Of a DNA stretch of 64,000 nt, positions 27,522 to 36,613 are shown one piece after another. The notes under the pieces are model-generated. The model did not search any database and was not told the origin of the DNA. It saw only the letters and a list, made by a program, of their open reading frames with translations. Made by a program: the position numbers and the translations under genes. Source of the stretch: an uncultured Acetatifactor sp. (GTDB lineage: Bacteria > Bacillota > Clostridia > Lachnospirales > Lachnospiraceae); NCBI GenBank assembly GCA_910589035.1, contig CAJUSI010000020.1, forward strand, positions 1 through 64,000, read 5' to 3'. Positions within the stretch are counted from its first letter, which is position 1; each line of letters begins with the position of its first letter.

Positions 27522-28358
27522 ATGGGGAATTATATGTTTATTTCAGATGCTGCGAAAGAGGTTAAGGTGGAAAGCCATGTCCTTCGCTACTGGGAAGATG
27601 AACTGCATCTTCCAATCAAGCGAAATGAGCTGGGGCACCGATATTATACGGAGGAGGATGTAGAACGCTTTAAACAGATTAAGGGAATGAAGGAGAGGGG
27701 ATTGCAATTGAAGGCGATAAAGATGATTTTAAAGGATGGCAAACTGGATGTACTGTCAACGGAGGAATCTGCCGCGGAAACGGCGCAGCTACAGTCCCAG
27801 AGCAATGTGACAGAGAGGGAAGGGGGGTTATCCATAGATATCGTCCCCAATAAGGAAAGGAAACAGGAGGTAGTTCAGGAGTCCAGGGAGGACAAATCCA
27901 GACGGCTGCAGTGGCTTCTCCAGCAATTGATACGTCAGACGCTGCAGGAGAACAACAGGGAACTCTGCCGTGAAATCAGGGATGGCGTGGTAAAGGAATT
28001 GGATTATCAGTTCCGAATGCAGGAGGAACGGGAAGAGGAGAGGGACAGGATGCTTGCGGCCAGGGACGAAGAGCATTATAAGAAAATGGACGAGCTTCTG
28101 CGGAAAAAGAGCCGTCGTCTGAGAAAAGAGAAGGAACAGAAGGAAAAGGATAAAAACCGGGATAAGAAAGCACAGAGCAGGGAAAACCCGGATGCCAGGG
28201 ACGGCAGTGAGGCCAGAGATGCAAGGGAGACAAGAGACAGCAGAGATACAAGAGAGGCCAAGGATACCAGGATTCCCAAGGATGTCAACAATGCCAGGGG
28301 TATCCTGGAAGGGCAGCCGGCTTCCTCCGACAAAAAAAGAAGACGCTTCCTCTTGTGA
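27522..28358 (+). CDS. MerR-type HTH protein with charged tail
   Basis: 278 residues. RBS AAGGAG lies 6 bases before ATG 27522. The MerR winged helix spans 4-70: MFISDAAKEVKVESHVLRYW, GHRYYTEEDVERF, KGMKERGLQL. A basic coiled coil follows (about 120-215), then a low-complexity RD-type tail (ARDARETRDSRDTREAKDTR). The HTH most resembles RacA-type or other MerR-like DNA-binding proteins that lack a metal-binding C-terminus. No target is known. Confidence 0.78.
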   Translation: MGNYMFISDAAKEVKVESHVLRYWEDELHLPIKRNELGHRYYTEEDVERFKQIKGMKERGLQLKAIKMILKDGKLDVLSTEESAAETAQLQSQSNVTEREGGLSIDIVPNKERKQEVVQESREDKSRRLQWLLQQLIRQTLQENNRELCREIRDGVVKELDYQFRMQEEREEERDRMLAARDEEHYKKMDELLRKKSRRLRKEKEQKEKDKNRDKKAQSRENPDARDGSEARDARETRDSRDTREAKDTRIPKDVNNARGILEGQPASSDKKRRRFLL

Positions 28359-28367
28359 AGCGCCTTC
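28331..28367 (-). terminator. bidirectional terminator between MerR-type gene and ferredoxin
   Basis: An 11-bp stem (gaagacgcttc 28339-28349 / gaagcgccttc 28357-28367). Read on the minus strand it ends in a long T-run (complement of 28331-28338), so it mainly closes the fermentation genes. Confidence 0.75.
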
Positions 28368-28483
28368 TCCTGTACTGTCAAATTTTTGGTCCGGCATCAA
28401 CTCATTGACCTGCCGCCGATTTATCGGCCTGATATCAACTTATTGCTCCAGTTGCCTGTGATCGACTTATTGTCCACCTGCTG

Positions 28484-28654
28484 TCAGCCCTCTTTGATGA
28501 CTTCTACAGGGCAGGTAGCTGCGCAAGAAGCACAATCGATACATTTATCCGGATCAATTACTGCCTTACCGCTGTCCAGGCTGATTGCGCCTACAGGGCA
28601 CTGTGCCTCACAAGCGCCGCATCCTACACAACCGCCTCCAACTACAAATGCCAT
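28484..28654 (-). CDS. 2[4Fe-4S] ferredoxin
   Basis: 56 residues: [20 protein letters not shown], then VGAISLDSG and [18 protein letters not shown]. Both CxxCxxCxxxCP cluster motifs are complete. Strong GGAGG RBS. A low-potential electron carrier for fermentation, possibly serving the radical-SAM activase encoded 79 bases upstream. Confidence 0.95.
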   Translation of the reverse strand: MAFVVGGGCVGCGACEAQCPVGAISLDSGKAVIDPDKCIDCASCAATCPVEVIKEG

Positions 28655-28733
28655 ATACTTATCCTCCTTATTGACTGATACGGATTTATCATTCCTTCTT
28701 TATTATAATATAAATAGAGCTTGAATACAAGAA

Positions 28734-29492
28734 CTAATTGTGAACTTCTCCGCGCCTTTTTTTGATACCGTCCAGGATGGCCTTTTTCTTATCCACCAGC
28801 TTTTCCTTATCCATGGGAGGCACCCCCTGGAGCTTGTATTCCATACCCAGACTCTGGTATTTTTTCTCCCCCATGGTATGGTAGGGCAATACATCCAATG
28901 CCTTCAAATTGCTGAACTGTCCAATGAAATAGCCCAAATCAAAGAGATATTTGTCATCATCGGTGATGCCGGGCACCACCACATGCCGAATCCACATGTC
29001 CACATGCTTTTCATTGAGATATTGGGCGAATTTCAGGATGTTTTTGTTGGGCTGAGCGGTAAGATCCCTGTGCTTTTCCGGGTCAATATGCTTGATGTCC
29101 AGCATCACAAGGTCGGTCAACTCCATAAGCCTGTCCAGCTTCTCAAGCTGAGCGGCGTTGTCCGGATTGAAGGCTATACCGGAAGAGTCGATGCAGGTAT
29201 GAATACCCCGATCTTTGGCAAGGGTAAATAATTCCAGCAAAAAGTCCGGCTGCATCAGAGGCTCTCCGCCGGTGACGGTCAATCCGCCGCCGTTGGCATA
29301 AAAAGCACTGTTTCTCTCATACTGTTCGATGATATAGGACGGTTCCATAAGCGTACCCCCGTTCATATCCCAGGTGTCAGGATTGTGACAATAGGCACAG
29401 CGCATGGGACAGCCCTGAACAAAGACCACAAAACGTGTTCCCGGACCGTCTACGGTACCAAAGCTTTCCAATGAATGAATTCTGCCTTGCAT
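28734..29492 (-). CDS. pflA: pyruvate formate-lyase activating enzyme
   Basis: 252-residue radical-SAM enzyme that abstracts H from the glycyl-radical Gly of PFL. It has GTVDGPGTRFVVFVQGCPMR and CAYCHNPDTW (the CxxxCxxC iron-sulfur site), GGLTVTGGEPLMQ, DIKHIDPEKH and HVVVPGITDD. Full length for the family. It lies after the glycyl-radical gene, with a terminator between them (29559-29588), so it may be partly uncoupled. Confidence 0.96.
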   Translation of the reverse strand: MQGRIHSLESFGTVDGPGTRFVVFVQGCPMRCAYCHNPDTWDMNGGTLMEPSYIIEQYERNSAFYANGGGLTVTGGEPLMQPDFLLELFTLAKDRGIHTCIDSSGIAFNPDNAAQLEKLDRLMELTDLVMLDIKHIDPEKHRDLTAQPNKNILKFAQYLNEKHVDMWIRHVVVPGITDDDKYLFDLGYFIGQFSNLKALDVLPYHTMGEKKYQSLGMEYKLQGVPPMDKEKLVDKKKAILDGIKKRRGEVHN

Positions 29493-29558
29493 ATGATTAA
29501 CCTTCTCTTCCTTTCTGATGAATAAGAACCCGGTCTTGCCGGGAACAATGCCGATAGG

Positions 29559-29588
29559 AAAAGACCGGAAGGGAATTCCTTCCGGTCC
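29559..29588 (-). terminator. terminator between glycyl-radical gene and pflA
   Basis: Minus-strand stem gaccggaagg / cccttccggtc with loop aatt and tttt tail. Confidence 0.8.
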
Positions 29589-29650
29589 GATAAATCTGAT
29601 AAACCGGTCCGCAAAGCGTACTGGCTCTGGTCTCCTTAGACCGACCGCGG

Positions 29651-29893
29651 TTAAATGGACTCGTGGAAGGTACGGGAGATAACATCAGCCTGCTGCTCGG
29701 GAGTCAGCTTGATGAAGTTAACTGCGTATCCGGATACACGGATGGTCAGCTGAGGATAATTCTCAGGATGCTTCTGGGCATCCAGGAGCATATCCCTGTT
29801 TAAAACGTTTACATTCAGATGATGGCCGCCCTTTGTAGCGTAGCCGTCCAGCAAATTAACAAGGTTGTCAACCTGTGCGGAATTTGTTGCCAT
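29651..29893 (-). CDS. grcA: stand-alone glycyl-radical domain of pyruvate formate-lyase
   Basis: 80 residues with [59 protein letters not shown]. This is the complete C-terminal domain of PFL; the radical glycine is Gly55 in SGYAV. In Escherichia coli a similar small protein (GrcA/YfiD) rescues damaged PFL. Here the main PFL polypeptide lacks its own copy, so this subunit would be obligatory. Ends [15 protein letters not shown] like normal PFL. Confidence 0.9.
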   Translation of the reverse strand: MATNSAQVDNLVNLLDGYATKGGHHLNVNVLNRDMLLDAQKHPENYPQLTIRVSGYAVNFIKLTPEQQADVISRTFHESI

Positions 29894-29995
29894 AATGATT
29901 TCCTCCTTTAAATAATCATAATTCTGTGAATGGTTGCAATCTTTCAGCCGGCGCCGGCCATACACTGCCGGCGCACGGCGTTACAGATTCGCTTC

Positions 29996-30199
29996 TTAAT
30001 GATAATCATCCAACCCCTGCTCAAGAGTAGGTACACTGCAGGCCAACGGCGTCCTGGAACAATCCGTACAGCCCATTGTCTGAACGTTTTTTGACTCGAC
30101 CCCCTCCTGGTCATACTCCACATTTACATGCCCGACGCCGCCGGCCATACCGGAGTCCAACATCTTTACAAGATCGTCTATCATCTTTTTTTCGTCCAT
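29996..30199 (-). CDS. 67-residue divergent glycyl-radical-domain paralogue with Cys tail
   Basis: ATG 30199 follows AAGGAGG. MIDDLVKMLDSGMAGGVGHV followed by NVEYD matches the start of the neighbouring glycyl-radical protein ([20 protein letters not shown]). After about 30 residues it departs: no SGYAV, but CTDCSRTPLAC with Cys 44, 47 and 54, ending LEQGLDDYH. It is placed between the PFL body and the radical domain in the same direction. It cannot carry the radical. A regulatory or metal/redox role is possible but unproven. Confidence 0.7.
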   Translation of the reverse strand: MDEKKMIDDLVKMLDSGMAGGVGHVNVEYDQEGVESKNVQTMGCTDCSRTPLACSVPTLEQGLDDYH

Positions 30200-30254
30200 A
30201 GTGCCTCCTTACTATATATATTCCGATGGGAACCGGAATCTGCAGGTCTGCATA

Positions 30255-30287
30255 TTATTTCAGATCCAACTCGATATCAGCGACATC
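30255..30287 (-). repeat. vestigial second copy of the PFL C-terminal codons
   Basis: Just after the PFL stop, another frame reads DVADIELDLK then TAA, mirroring the PFL end SGDIELDLK plus TAA at 30304-30330. It points to an old tandem duplication at the site where PFL was cut. Confidence 0.65.
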
Positions 30288-30303
30288 TCGGTGTGCACGA
30301 GTC

Positions 30304-32340
30304 TTATTTCAGGTCTAATTCGATGTCACCGGAGAATACTTTGTCTTCCTTGCCGAGAGCTCCGGGAATGATGGTGAAGGTATTGGAGATACCGTCCTGT
30401 GCATCATTGAAAGGAAGCTTGGATACGGAAGCCAGGGATGCTACTGCACCATGGGTATCGCGGCCATGCATCGGGTTTGCGCCGGGTGCGAAAGGCTGGC
30501 CCTTCTTACGTCCGTCAGGAGTATTGCCGGTAGCCTTACCATAGGTAACGTTAGAGGTAATGGTCAGGATGGAGGTGGTAGGGATACCGTTCCTGTAAGT
30601 ATGATGCCTTCTGATAGCGGTCATGAAGGTATGAACCACCTTCTGCGCGATCTCGTCTACGCGGTCGTCATCATTACCATATTTCGGGAAGTCACCGGTG
30701 GTCTTGAAGTCAACGATTACGCCGTCTTCGTCACGAACTACTTCAACCTTGGCGTATTTGATAGCGGAGAGGGAGTCGGCCACGATGGACAGACCAGCCA
30801 CACCGGTAGCAAAGTAGCGCTTTACATCTCTGTCATGAAGAGCCATCTCTGCTCTCTCATAGCAGTATTTGTCATGCATATAGTGGATGATGTTCAGGGT
30901 ATTTACATATACATCTGCCTGCCACTCCAGCATGTCAACGAATTTGCTCCACACATCATTGTACTCCAGTACATCGCCGGAAACAGGGCGGTACTTGGGG
31001 CCTACCTGCTTCTTGGTCACTTCGTCCACGCCGCCGTTCAAAGCGTACAGCAGACACTTCGCAACATTGGCACGGGCGCCGAAGAACTGCATTTCCTTAC
31101 CGATTACCATGGAGGATACGCAGCATGCAATGCCGTAATCGTCGCCGTGGTCAACTCTCATAAGGTCATCGTTCTCGTACTGGATGGAAGAAGTCTGGAT
31201 GGACATCTTCGCACAGTATTTCTTCCAGCTCTCGGGAAGCCTTGTGGACCAGAGTACAGTCAGGTTGGGCTCGGGAGAAGGTCCAAGGTTGGTTAAGGTA
31301 TTCAGGTAACGGAAGCTCATCCTGGTAACCATGGGTCTGCCGTCTACACCAACGCCGCCCAGGGACTCGGTTACCCATACGGGATCGCCGGCGAAGATCT
31401 GATTGTACTCGGGAGTACGTGCAAATTTAATCAGACGCAGCTTCATAATGAAGTGGTCTACGAATTCCTGAATCTGCTCCTCGGTGAAGGTGCCGTTCTT
31501 TAAGTCTCTCTCAGCATAGCAGTCAAGGAAGGTGGAGGTACGTCCCAGGGACATGGCCGCACCATTCTGCTCTTTCACTGCGCACAGATATCCGAAGTAT
31601 ACGGCCTGAATAGCTTCCTGCACATTTGCGGCGGGTCTGGAGATATCGCAGCCATAGGAAGCAGCCATCTCCTTCATCATCTTCAGGGCCACCATCTGCT
31701 CGGAAATCTCCTCGCGCAGGCGAATCACCTCATCGGTCATCACCTTGCCGGTGGAATCCTTCTGAGCCTGCTTGTCCTCGATAAGCCTGTCAATACCGTA
31801 CAGAGCCACACGTCTGTAATCGCCGATAATACGTCCGCGGCCATAGGCATCGGGAAGTCCGGTGATAATATGGGAAGAACGGCATGCTCTCATCTCTGCG
31901 TTGTAGGCATCGAAGCAGCCTGCGTTGTGTGTCTTCCTGTGGGTGGAGAAGAATTCGGAAATCTCGGGATCTACTTCATAGCCGTTGTCGGAGCAGGCCT
32001 TCTCTGCCATACGGATACCGCCGTAAGGCTGCAGGGATCTCTTGAAAGGCTTGTCGGTCTGGAAGCCTACGATGGTCTCCTTACTCTTGTCAAGGTAACC
32101 GGGGCCATGGGAGGTAATGGTGGAAACAACTTTGGTGTCCATATCAAGAACGCCGCCTGCTTCTCTCTCCTTCTTCTGCAGGTCAAGTACCTGTGCCCAC
32201 AGATCCTTTGTGTTCTGTGTAGGTCCGGCAAGGAAAGCTTCATCGCCGTCATAGGGATGATAGTTCCTCTGGATAAAGTCGCGGACATTGACTTCTTTAT
32301 CCCATTTGCCTGCTACAAAATCTGTCCATTCTGGTCTCAT
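30304..32340 (-). CDS. pflB: pyruvate formate-lyase body lacking the glycyl-radical domain
   Basis: 678 residues against about 750-760 for complete PFL. It converts pyruvate and CoA to acetyl-CoA and formate in anaerobic metabolism. The start [20 protein letters not shown] has AGGAGG upstream. Family blocks include [20 protein letters not shown], the catalytic Cys406-Cys407 ([10 protein letters not shown]) and a C-terminal [20 protein letters not shown] stretch. The protein ends cleanly at [12 protein letters not shown]. The next about 75-80 residues of the usual enzyme, with SGYAV, are absent, and are encoded separately at 29651-29893. No frameshift or in-frame stop bridges them. A good promoter lies at 32409. 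Confidence 0.95.
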   Translation of the reverse strand: MRPEWTDFVAGKWDKEVNVRDFIQRNYHPYDGDEAFLAGPTQNTKDLWAQVLDLQKKEREAGGVLDMDTKVVSTITSHGPGYLDKSKETIVGFQTDKPFKRSLQPYGGIRMAEKACSDNGYEVDPEISEFFSTHRKTHNAGCFDAYNAEMRACRSSHIITGLPDAYGRGRIIGDYRRVALYGIDRLIEDKQAQKDSTGKVMTDEVIRLREEISEQMVALKMMKEMAASYGCDISRPAANVQEAIQAVYFGYLCAVKEQNGAAMSLGRTSTFLDCYAERDLKNGTFTEEQIQEFVDHFIMKLRLIKFARTPEYNQIFAGDPVWVTESLGGVGVDGRPMVTRMSFRYLNTLTNLGPSPEPNLTVLWSTRLPESWKKYCAKMSIQTSSIQYENDDLMRVDHGDDYGIACCVSSMVIGKEMQFFGARANVAKCLLYALNGGVDEVTKKQVGPKYRPVSGDVLEYNDVWSKFVDMLEWQADVYVNTLNIIHYMHDKYCYERAEMALHDRDVKRYFATGVAGLSIVADSLSAIKYAKVEVVRDEDGVIVDFKTTGDFPKYGNDDDRVDEIAQKVVHTFMTAIRRHHTYRNGIPTTSILTITSNVTYGKATGNTPDGRKKGQPFAPGANPMHGRDTHGAVASLASVSKLPFNDAQDGISNTFTIIPGALGKEDKVFSGDIELDLK

Positions 32341-32408
32341 TTTGAAATAACCTCCTATATAATTTGAATTAGTGAAAAATGTGATATTGCTTCTAATTCC
32401 TAAGTTTT

Positions 32409-32437
32409 ATTATATGTAAAACACAGAGGAGAGTCAA
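32409..32437 (-). promoter_or_regulatory. pflB promoter
   Basis: Minus strand TTGACT (32437-32432), 17-base spacer, TATAAT (32414-32409), about 60 bases before the start codon. Confidence 0.7.
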
Positions 32438-32548
32438 GGTGGGAATGTGTACTTTTTTCTGTACATTGCCTTTAAAATGCTAAATTTTACAAGAATTTTA
32501 TGAATGTTGGATAATTGCGAATTTTCTGTTAACGGGAATAAGAATAGC

Positions 32549-32577
32549 TTGTCATATTTTGAGAAAAGATATATACT
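32549..32577 (+). promoter_or_regulatory. promoter of the DUF1858 gene
   Basis: TTGTCA, 17-base spacer, TATACT. It is divergent from the pflB promoter in the 336-base intergenic region. Confidence 0.65.
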
Positions 32578-32676
32578 GGAATAACAAGGGGATCCAAGGA
32601 GAACCGGAATTGTTCCCGGGAAAGGGAAAAGGTGCCGGAGGATACCTTCGGAACTACAAATAGGAGGACTGGAAAG

Positions 32677-32868
32677 ATGAGCAGCATCACAAAAGAAATG
32701 ACAATCGGTGAGATTTTGAGGACTAACCCGGAAGTGGCTCCTGTGCTGATGGAGGCAGGAATGCATTGCCTGGGATGCCCTTCCGCACAGGGAGAATCTC
32801 TGGAAGAGGCGGCCATGGTACATGGAATCGACATCGACGCTCTGATGAAAGCAATAGCCGAGCTGTAA
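32677..32868 (+). CDS. DUF1858 small redox-type protein
   Basis: 63 residues: [49 protein letters not shown]. The CxxC in an H-CLGCP loop is the hallmark of DUF1858, which is usually fused or linked to hybrid-cluster and redox enzymes. GGAGG lies 9 bases upstream. Its divergent position to pfl fits anaerobic redox metabolism, but the partner is not known. Confidence 0.88.
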   Translation: MSSITKEMTIGEILRTNPEVAPVLMEAGMHCLGCPSAQGESLEEAAMVHGIDIDALMKAIAEL

Positions 32869-32872
32869 AAAT

Positions 32873-32909
32873 ATCCCCGATATCCTTTTCCGGATGTCGG
32901 GGATGTTTT
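32873..32909 (+). terminator. terminator after DUF1858 gene
   Basis: atccccgatatcc / ggatgtcggggat stem with one G-T pair, then gtttt. Confidence 0.8.
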
Positions 32910-32977
32910 GTCCTACGGAGCAGTTCTGAACGTGGCAGGATGTCGGGAGCCGCCGCCACGCGGAAACGCTCTCTGCC

Positions 32978-33715
32978 CTAAGAAACGGCGCCGTTCAGTG
33001 CATGGATTGCATTGCCGTGAATCAGCGTCTCGTAATGCTCCGCAAGGAATGCAGCGGTAGCCGGTACGGAACGTTGGGGGAATCCGTATTCCGATACGAT
33101 ATTGCAGACTCTGTCAAAGCTTTCTGCGCTTTCGCTTCCCTGGGTGAACAGCAGCAGATAACCGCCGGAACGTTCCGCTTTATATAAGGAGCTGGCTCCA
33201 TGGTAGCTTTCCGAGATGACGGCGGAAACCTCCATCACCTGCTGCAGGGAACGGAACAGAAAGACCCTGGTATGCTCCCTGGTATCTGCATTGGACGCGG
33301 CCTTGGAAGAATCTCCGGAGGATGCAGACTCTGCCTGAGTCTGCATCCTCCGGAACAGATCCAGAATTTCACCGGGAGAGTCCTCTCCAAAGAAAGAATC
33401 GGCTTCCTCTCCGTCCTCTTCCGTAACGGAAGGAGCAAACCTGGAAAAGCGGGTGTCCAGCTCTTCAGGATCCTCCACCTTGGTAATGATCAAAACAATA
33501 CACTCGGCATTCAAAGGAATAGCTTCTATCATAAGAGGAATATCCTCGGCCTCAAATCCAAATTCACAATTTGCCTGCTTCATCATATCACGGAACAAGG
33601 TCTTTGCTTTCTCCGTTCCATAGGCGAGCTCGCTGATTTTCAGTTCGCGGCTAGCCAAATCTTCTCTGGTCAGAGTGCAGCGAATCTGGTTCTCATTAAC
33701 TTTTTCTATTTTCAT
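32978..33715 (-). CDS. mecA: adaptor protein MecA
   Basis: 245 residues from 33715 (MKIEKVNENQIRCTLTREDL), with an AAAGGAAAGGG RBS. N-terminal domain: ELAYGTEKAKTLFRDMMKQA, FGFEAEDIPLMIEA. An acidic/Ser linker follows, then the C-terminal domain TRVFLFRSLQQVMEVSAV, SSLYKAERSGGYLLLF, AFLAEHYETLI. MecA hands substrates to ClpC for degradation. It has its own promoter at 33772. Confidence 0.88.
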   Translation of the reverse strand: MKIEKVNENQIRCTLTREDLASRELKISELAYGTEKAKTLFRDMMKQANCEFGFEAEDIPLMIEAIPLNAECIVLIITKVEDPEELDTRFSRFAPSVTEEDGEEADSFFGEDSPGEILDLFRRMQTQAESASSGDSSKAASNADTREHTRVFLFRSLQQVMEVSAVISESYHGASSLYKAERSGGYLLLFTQGSESAESFDRVCNIVSEYGFPQRSVPATAAFLAEHYETLIHGNAIHALNGAVS

Positions 33716-33771
33716 ACGACAACCCTTTCCTTTCTGCATAGCTGAACGGTATCATTAATCTTCGTGATGTC

Positions 33772-33800
33772 ATGATATACTTTCAGCTTCTTTTAGTCAA
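33772..33800 (-). promoter_or_regulatory. mecA promoter
   Basis: Minus strand TTGACT (33800-33795), 17-base spacer, TATCAT (33777-33772). Confidence 0.65.
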
Positions 33801-33847
33801 TAGCAGATTCTGAGTTTAAAAATTTTTAATAATTCTTCTGGTTATGC

Positions 33848-33876
33848 TTGCCAAAGCAATAAGAATATGCTATAAT
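33848..33876 (+). promoter_or_regulatory. strong-looking orphan promoter
   Basis: TTGCCA, 17-base spacer and a perfect TATAAT, facing a stretch of about 490 bases without a clear gene. It could drive a small RNA, the short frame at 34038, or the gene at 34385. Confidence 0.6.
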
Positions 33877-34037
33877 CATTACACAAATTCCTCCGGTATT
33901 CTTTATCGGGAAGGAGGCAGTTTTGATTTACGGTAATTAAAGTGCACACCAGGTTTTGTTCTTTCAGGTTGATTTATTTTCCGGAACGAATCGTTCCACG
34001 TCATCCATTATATATTTAGTAGTGTATATCATATTAT

Positions 34038-34148
34038 ATGACAGTGAAGAAATACTGGCACAAGTCTGAGGATGTCTTGCAAGAGGCTGTGAAGGCCTGC
34101 TTGATCATAGGTATGTCAACTAATTTTCACAATTATAATTCATTTTAA
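34038..34148 (+). CDS. possible 36-residue peptide
   Basis: MTVKKYWHKSEDVLQEAVKA followed by CLIIGMSTNFHNYNSF. No clear RBS or family. Listed because it is the only readable frame in a stretch of about 480 bases behind a good promoter (33848). The rest of the stretch holds GC-rich inverted segments around 34258-34352. Confidence 0.22.
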   Translation: MTVKKYWHKSEDVLQEAVKACLIIGMSTNFHNYNSF

Positions 34149-34384
34149 ACCGAATGGGTACTGGAAATTTTTACCGCTGAAGATATTGCCGGGGGCGTTT
34201 GTTCTAAACTTTATAAGCCTGCCGAATTGATTCATCACACAACCCCGGTCCTTCTGGACAGGAAGGCAGGACGGGCACTGATTGACATGCCTGCCTTGCG
34301 GGCATTTACGGGCAGGAAGCTCCCGGGCCCCGCCGTTTTCCACCTGCCGGCCCCGAGCTTTCGATAATGAAAGGAGAAAATAAT

Positions 34385-34621
34385 TTGTATGACCGAGATA
34401 AAAAAGGAGAAGCTTTAAAGAAAGAAAAGGCACGCATGCTTGCAAGCCTGGAACAGATGCATCAAAACGGAGTGGAGCTCTTTATGGACGGGCGGGAAGT
34501 ACTGCCGGCTGAGGCCGTTTCCAGGACGGTGCGTGAGAACAGTCCCTACATGGCGGATTATGTGCTGGATACGGCAGGCGCTGTCATGCAGGTGCGCTTT
34601 GATAAAGTGACGCGCTGTTAG
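34385..34621 (+). CDS. small hypothetical protein
   Basis: 78 residues if TTG 34385 is the start, which is favoured because AAAGGAG lies 8 bases before it; ATG 34367 has no RBS. It contains MLASLEQMHQNGVELFMDGR, LPAEAVSRTVRENSPYMADY and VLDTAGAVMQVRFDKV. Mixed alpha/beta, cytoplasmic, family not recognised. Structured DNA (inverted repeats 34635-34663 and 34712-34762) follows and may end transcription. Confidence 0.55.
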   Translation: MYDRDKKGEALKKEKARMLASLEQMHQNGVELFMDGREVLPAEAVSRTVRENSPYMADYVLDTAGAVMQVRFDKVTRC

Positions 34622-34711
34622 GCGGCGCGCTCGGGGACGCAGAGCCTTCAGAGGCTGCAGCGTCCGAGAGCCGTCGCCTGAGGGCACGGCATCAGACCAC
34701 ACAGGGTGAAG

Positions 34712-34762
34712 TACCGCCGCCAGCAGGAAAATGGGATGCCTCTCGTGCCGACGGCGGCGGTA
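34712..34762. repeat. 10-bp perfect GC-rich inverted repeat
   Basis: taccgccgcc and ggcggcggta frame a 31-base loop. With the smaller hairpin ggacgc...gcgtcc just before (34635-34663), it fills the gap between the unknown gene and the GH18 gene. Confidence 0.6.
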
Positions 34763-34823
34763 TTCTCCGGATATGGAAATCCCCATACCAAAATTTCAGC
34801 CAAAATTTTAAGGAAATTAGGTA

Positions 34824-34852
34824 ATGACGAGCACCTCTAATTGTGGTATGAT
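34824..34852 (+). promoter_or_regulatory. candidate promoter of the GH18 gene
   Basis: ATGACG, 17-base spacer, TATGAT. The -35 is weak. Confidence 0.4.
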
Positions 34853-34912
34853 GGAACTGTTTATGCGGGATGCAGGATGGTTACATTGTGAAGAAAGGTA
34901 GTAGGGCGGAAC

Positions 34913-36613
34913 ATGAGAAAAAAGGCAATATCTGTAATCGTGGCGTTGGCGTTGATTGTAATTGTCATTATTGTGGGGTTCGGAGGAATGCTCTGGGACA
35001 AGTATTCCTACGGAAAGGAGCTTGCCGACCTGGATGCATATTACGGAGTGGAGCAGGGGCAGCTGGCTATTATCCTTCAGGATGAGATGATCGACGAGAA
35101 GGCTCTGCTGAAGGATGGTACCGTATATTTTGATCTGGATCTGATACACAATTATTTTAATGAAGGATTTTACGCGGACTCCGCCGAAGGAAAGCTTTTG
35201 TATACCACGGCGGACGATACGGTTACGGCTCTGTTCGGCACAGGGGAATATACCGACAGGAGCGGAGGCCATTCTGCGGGTTATATCGTGTGCTTCTCTG
35301 AGGGGGATGCGGTGTATGTGGCGGCGGATTATGTGAAGCTGTTTACCAATTATTCCTTCTCCCTGTATGACAGACATCTCCAGGTATATACCCAATGGGG
35401 GGAGAAGCAGACCATGGAGGTGGCAAAGAAGACGCAGATCCGGGTACTGGGCGGCATCAAAAGTCCCATCCTGAGAGAACTGGAAAAGGGTGAGACTGTG
35501 GAGCTGCTGGACGAAATGGAGGATTGGAGCAAGGTGAAGACCTCCGACTCCATCATAGGATATGTGGAAAACAAAAGGCTGAAGAATCCGGGGACAGAGA
35601 CGGAGATTCCGGTGACGGATTATGTGCCGGCGGAATATACATCCATCGCCATGCCGGGGAAGGTGAGCCTGGGTTTCCACAGCATCGGCGGAGAGGGCGG
35701 AAATGCCACGCTGGCACAGATGGCGGCGGAAGGAACGGGTATGAATGTGATTGCGCCCACCTGGTTCAGCATTACGGACAATGAGGGGAATTATCGTTCC
35801 TTTGCGAGCTCCCAGTATGTGCAGGAGGCCCATGGCTACGGGCTGCAGGTCTGGGGTGTCTGGGATAATTTCAACTACAGGAATGAGACGGGGACGGATG
35901 TCAGTACTTATCAGGTGCTCTCCTCCACTTCGAAACGCCAGGCATTGGTGCAGAATATCGTAAATACCTCTCTGGAGCTGGGGCTGGACGGCGTAAATAT
36001 CGATTTTGAAGGGCTGACAGAGGACTGCGGCATACATTATGTCCAGTTTTTGAGGGAGCTTTCGGTACTGTGCAGGAGCAATGGACTGGTATTGTCGGTA
36101 GACAATTATGTGCCGTTCCATTTCAACAATTTCTACAGACTGGATATCCAGGGGCAGGTGACGGATTATGTGATTATCATGGGATATGACGAGCATTGGA
36201 TCACCGGCGGAGAAGCGGGGAGCGTTGCCAGCCTGGAGTATGTGTCCAACGGGTTGGACAAGACCCTGGATCAGGTGCCGGCAGGCAAGGTGGTGAATGC
36301 GTTGCCCTTCTATACCATCCTCTGGGCGACTCAGGGAGTCAGTGTAACGGGACAGTATATTACGCTGGCTAATGTGGGGGAGTACCTCCAGCGTATGAAT
36401 GCGGAAACGGTGTGGGATGAGGTGGCCTGCCAGAATTATGCGGAGTGGCAGAGCGGAGAGGCTACCTATCAGATATGGGTGGAGGATGAAGAATCCATTG
36501 CGGTAAAGCTGGATGTGATGAAGGTAAAGAATATTGGCGGCGTGGCTGTATGGAGGCTGGGCTACGGTACGCCTGCGGCATGGAATCTGATTGCTTCCTA
36601 TGCTGGGACATAA
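34913..36613 (+). CDS. membrane-anchored SH3/GH18-type glycosyl hydrolase
   Basis: 566 residues. An N-terminal TM anchor (about 5-27) without a cleavage motif puts the rest outside the cell. Residues about 150-230 look like a bacterial SH3 module (TQIRVLGGIKSPILRELEKG, IIGYVENKRL). The GH18 barrel (about 245-560) has the DxxDxDxE-like line LDGVNIDFEGL, with the catalytic Glu last, and VIIMGYDEHW and ALPFYTILW. Similar proteins (YaaH/SleL type) cut spore or vegetative peptidoglycan N-acetylglucosamine links. It precedes an amidase, suggesting a shared wall-remodelling unit. Confidence 0.88.
   Translation: MRKKAISVIVALALIVIVIIVGFGGMLWDKYSYGKELADLDAYYGVEQGQLAIILQDEMIDEKALLKDGTVYFDLDLIHNYFNEGFYADSAEGKLLYTTADDTVTALFGTGEYTDRSGGHSAGYIVCFSEGDAVYVAADYVKLFTNYSFSLYDRHLQVYTQWGEKQTMEVAKKTQIRVLGGIKSPILRELEKGETVELLDEMEDWSKVKTSDSIIGYVENKRLKNPGTETEIPVTDYVPAEYTSIAMPGKVSLGFHSIGGEGGNATLAQMAAEGTGMNVIAPTWFSITDNEGNYRSFASSQYVQEAHGYGLQVWGVWDNFNYRNETGTDVSTYQVLSSTSKRQALVQNIVNTSLELGLDGVNIDFEGLTEDCGIHYVQFLRELSVLCRSNGLVLSVDNYVPFHFNNFYRLDIQGQVTDYVIIMGYDEHWITGGEAGSVASLEYVSNGLDKTLDQVPAGKVVNALPFYTILWATQGVSVTGQYITLANVGEYLQRMNAETVWDEVACQNYAEWQSGEATYQIWVEDEESIAVKLDVMKVKNIGGVAVWRLGYGTPAAWNLIASYAGT

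Noticed and set aside
29894..30303. Programmed frameshift joining PFL body and radical domain
   Set aside because: The parts are over 400 bases apart with separate RBS sites and intervening stops in all frames.
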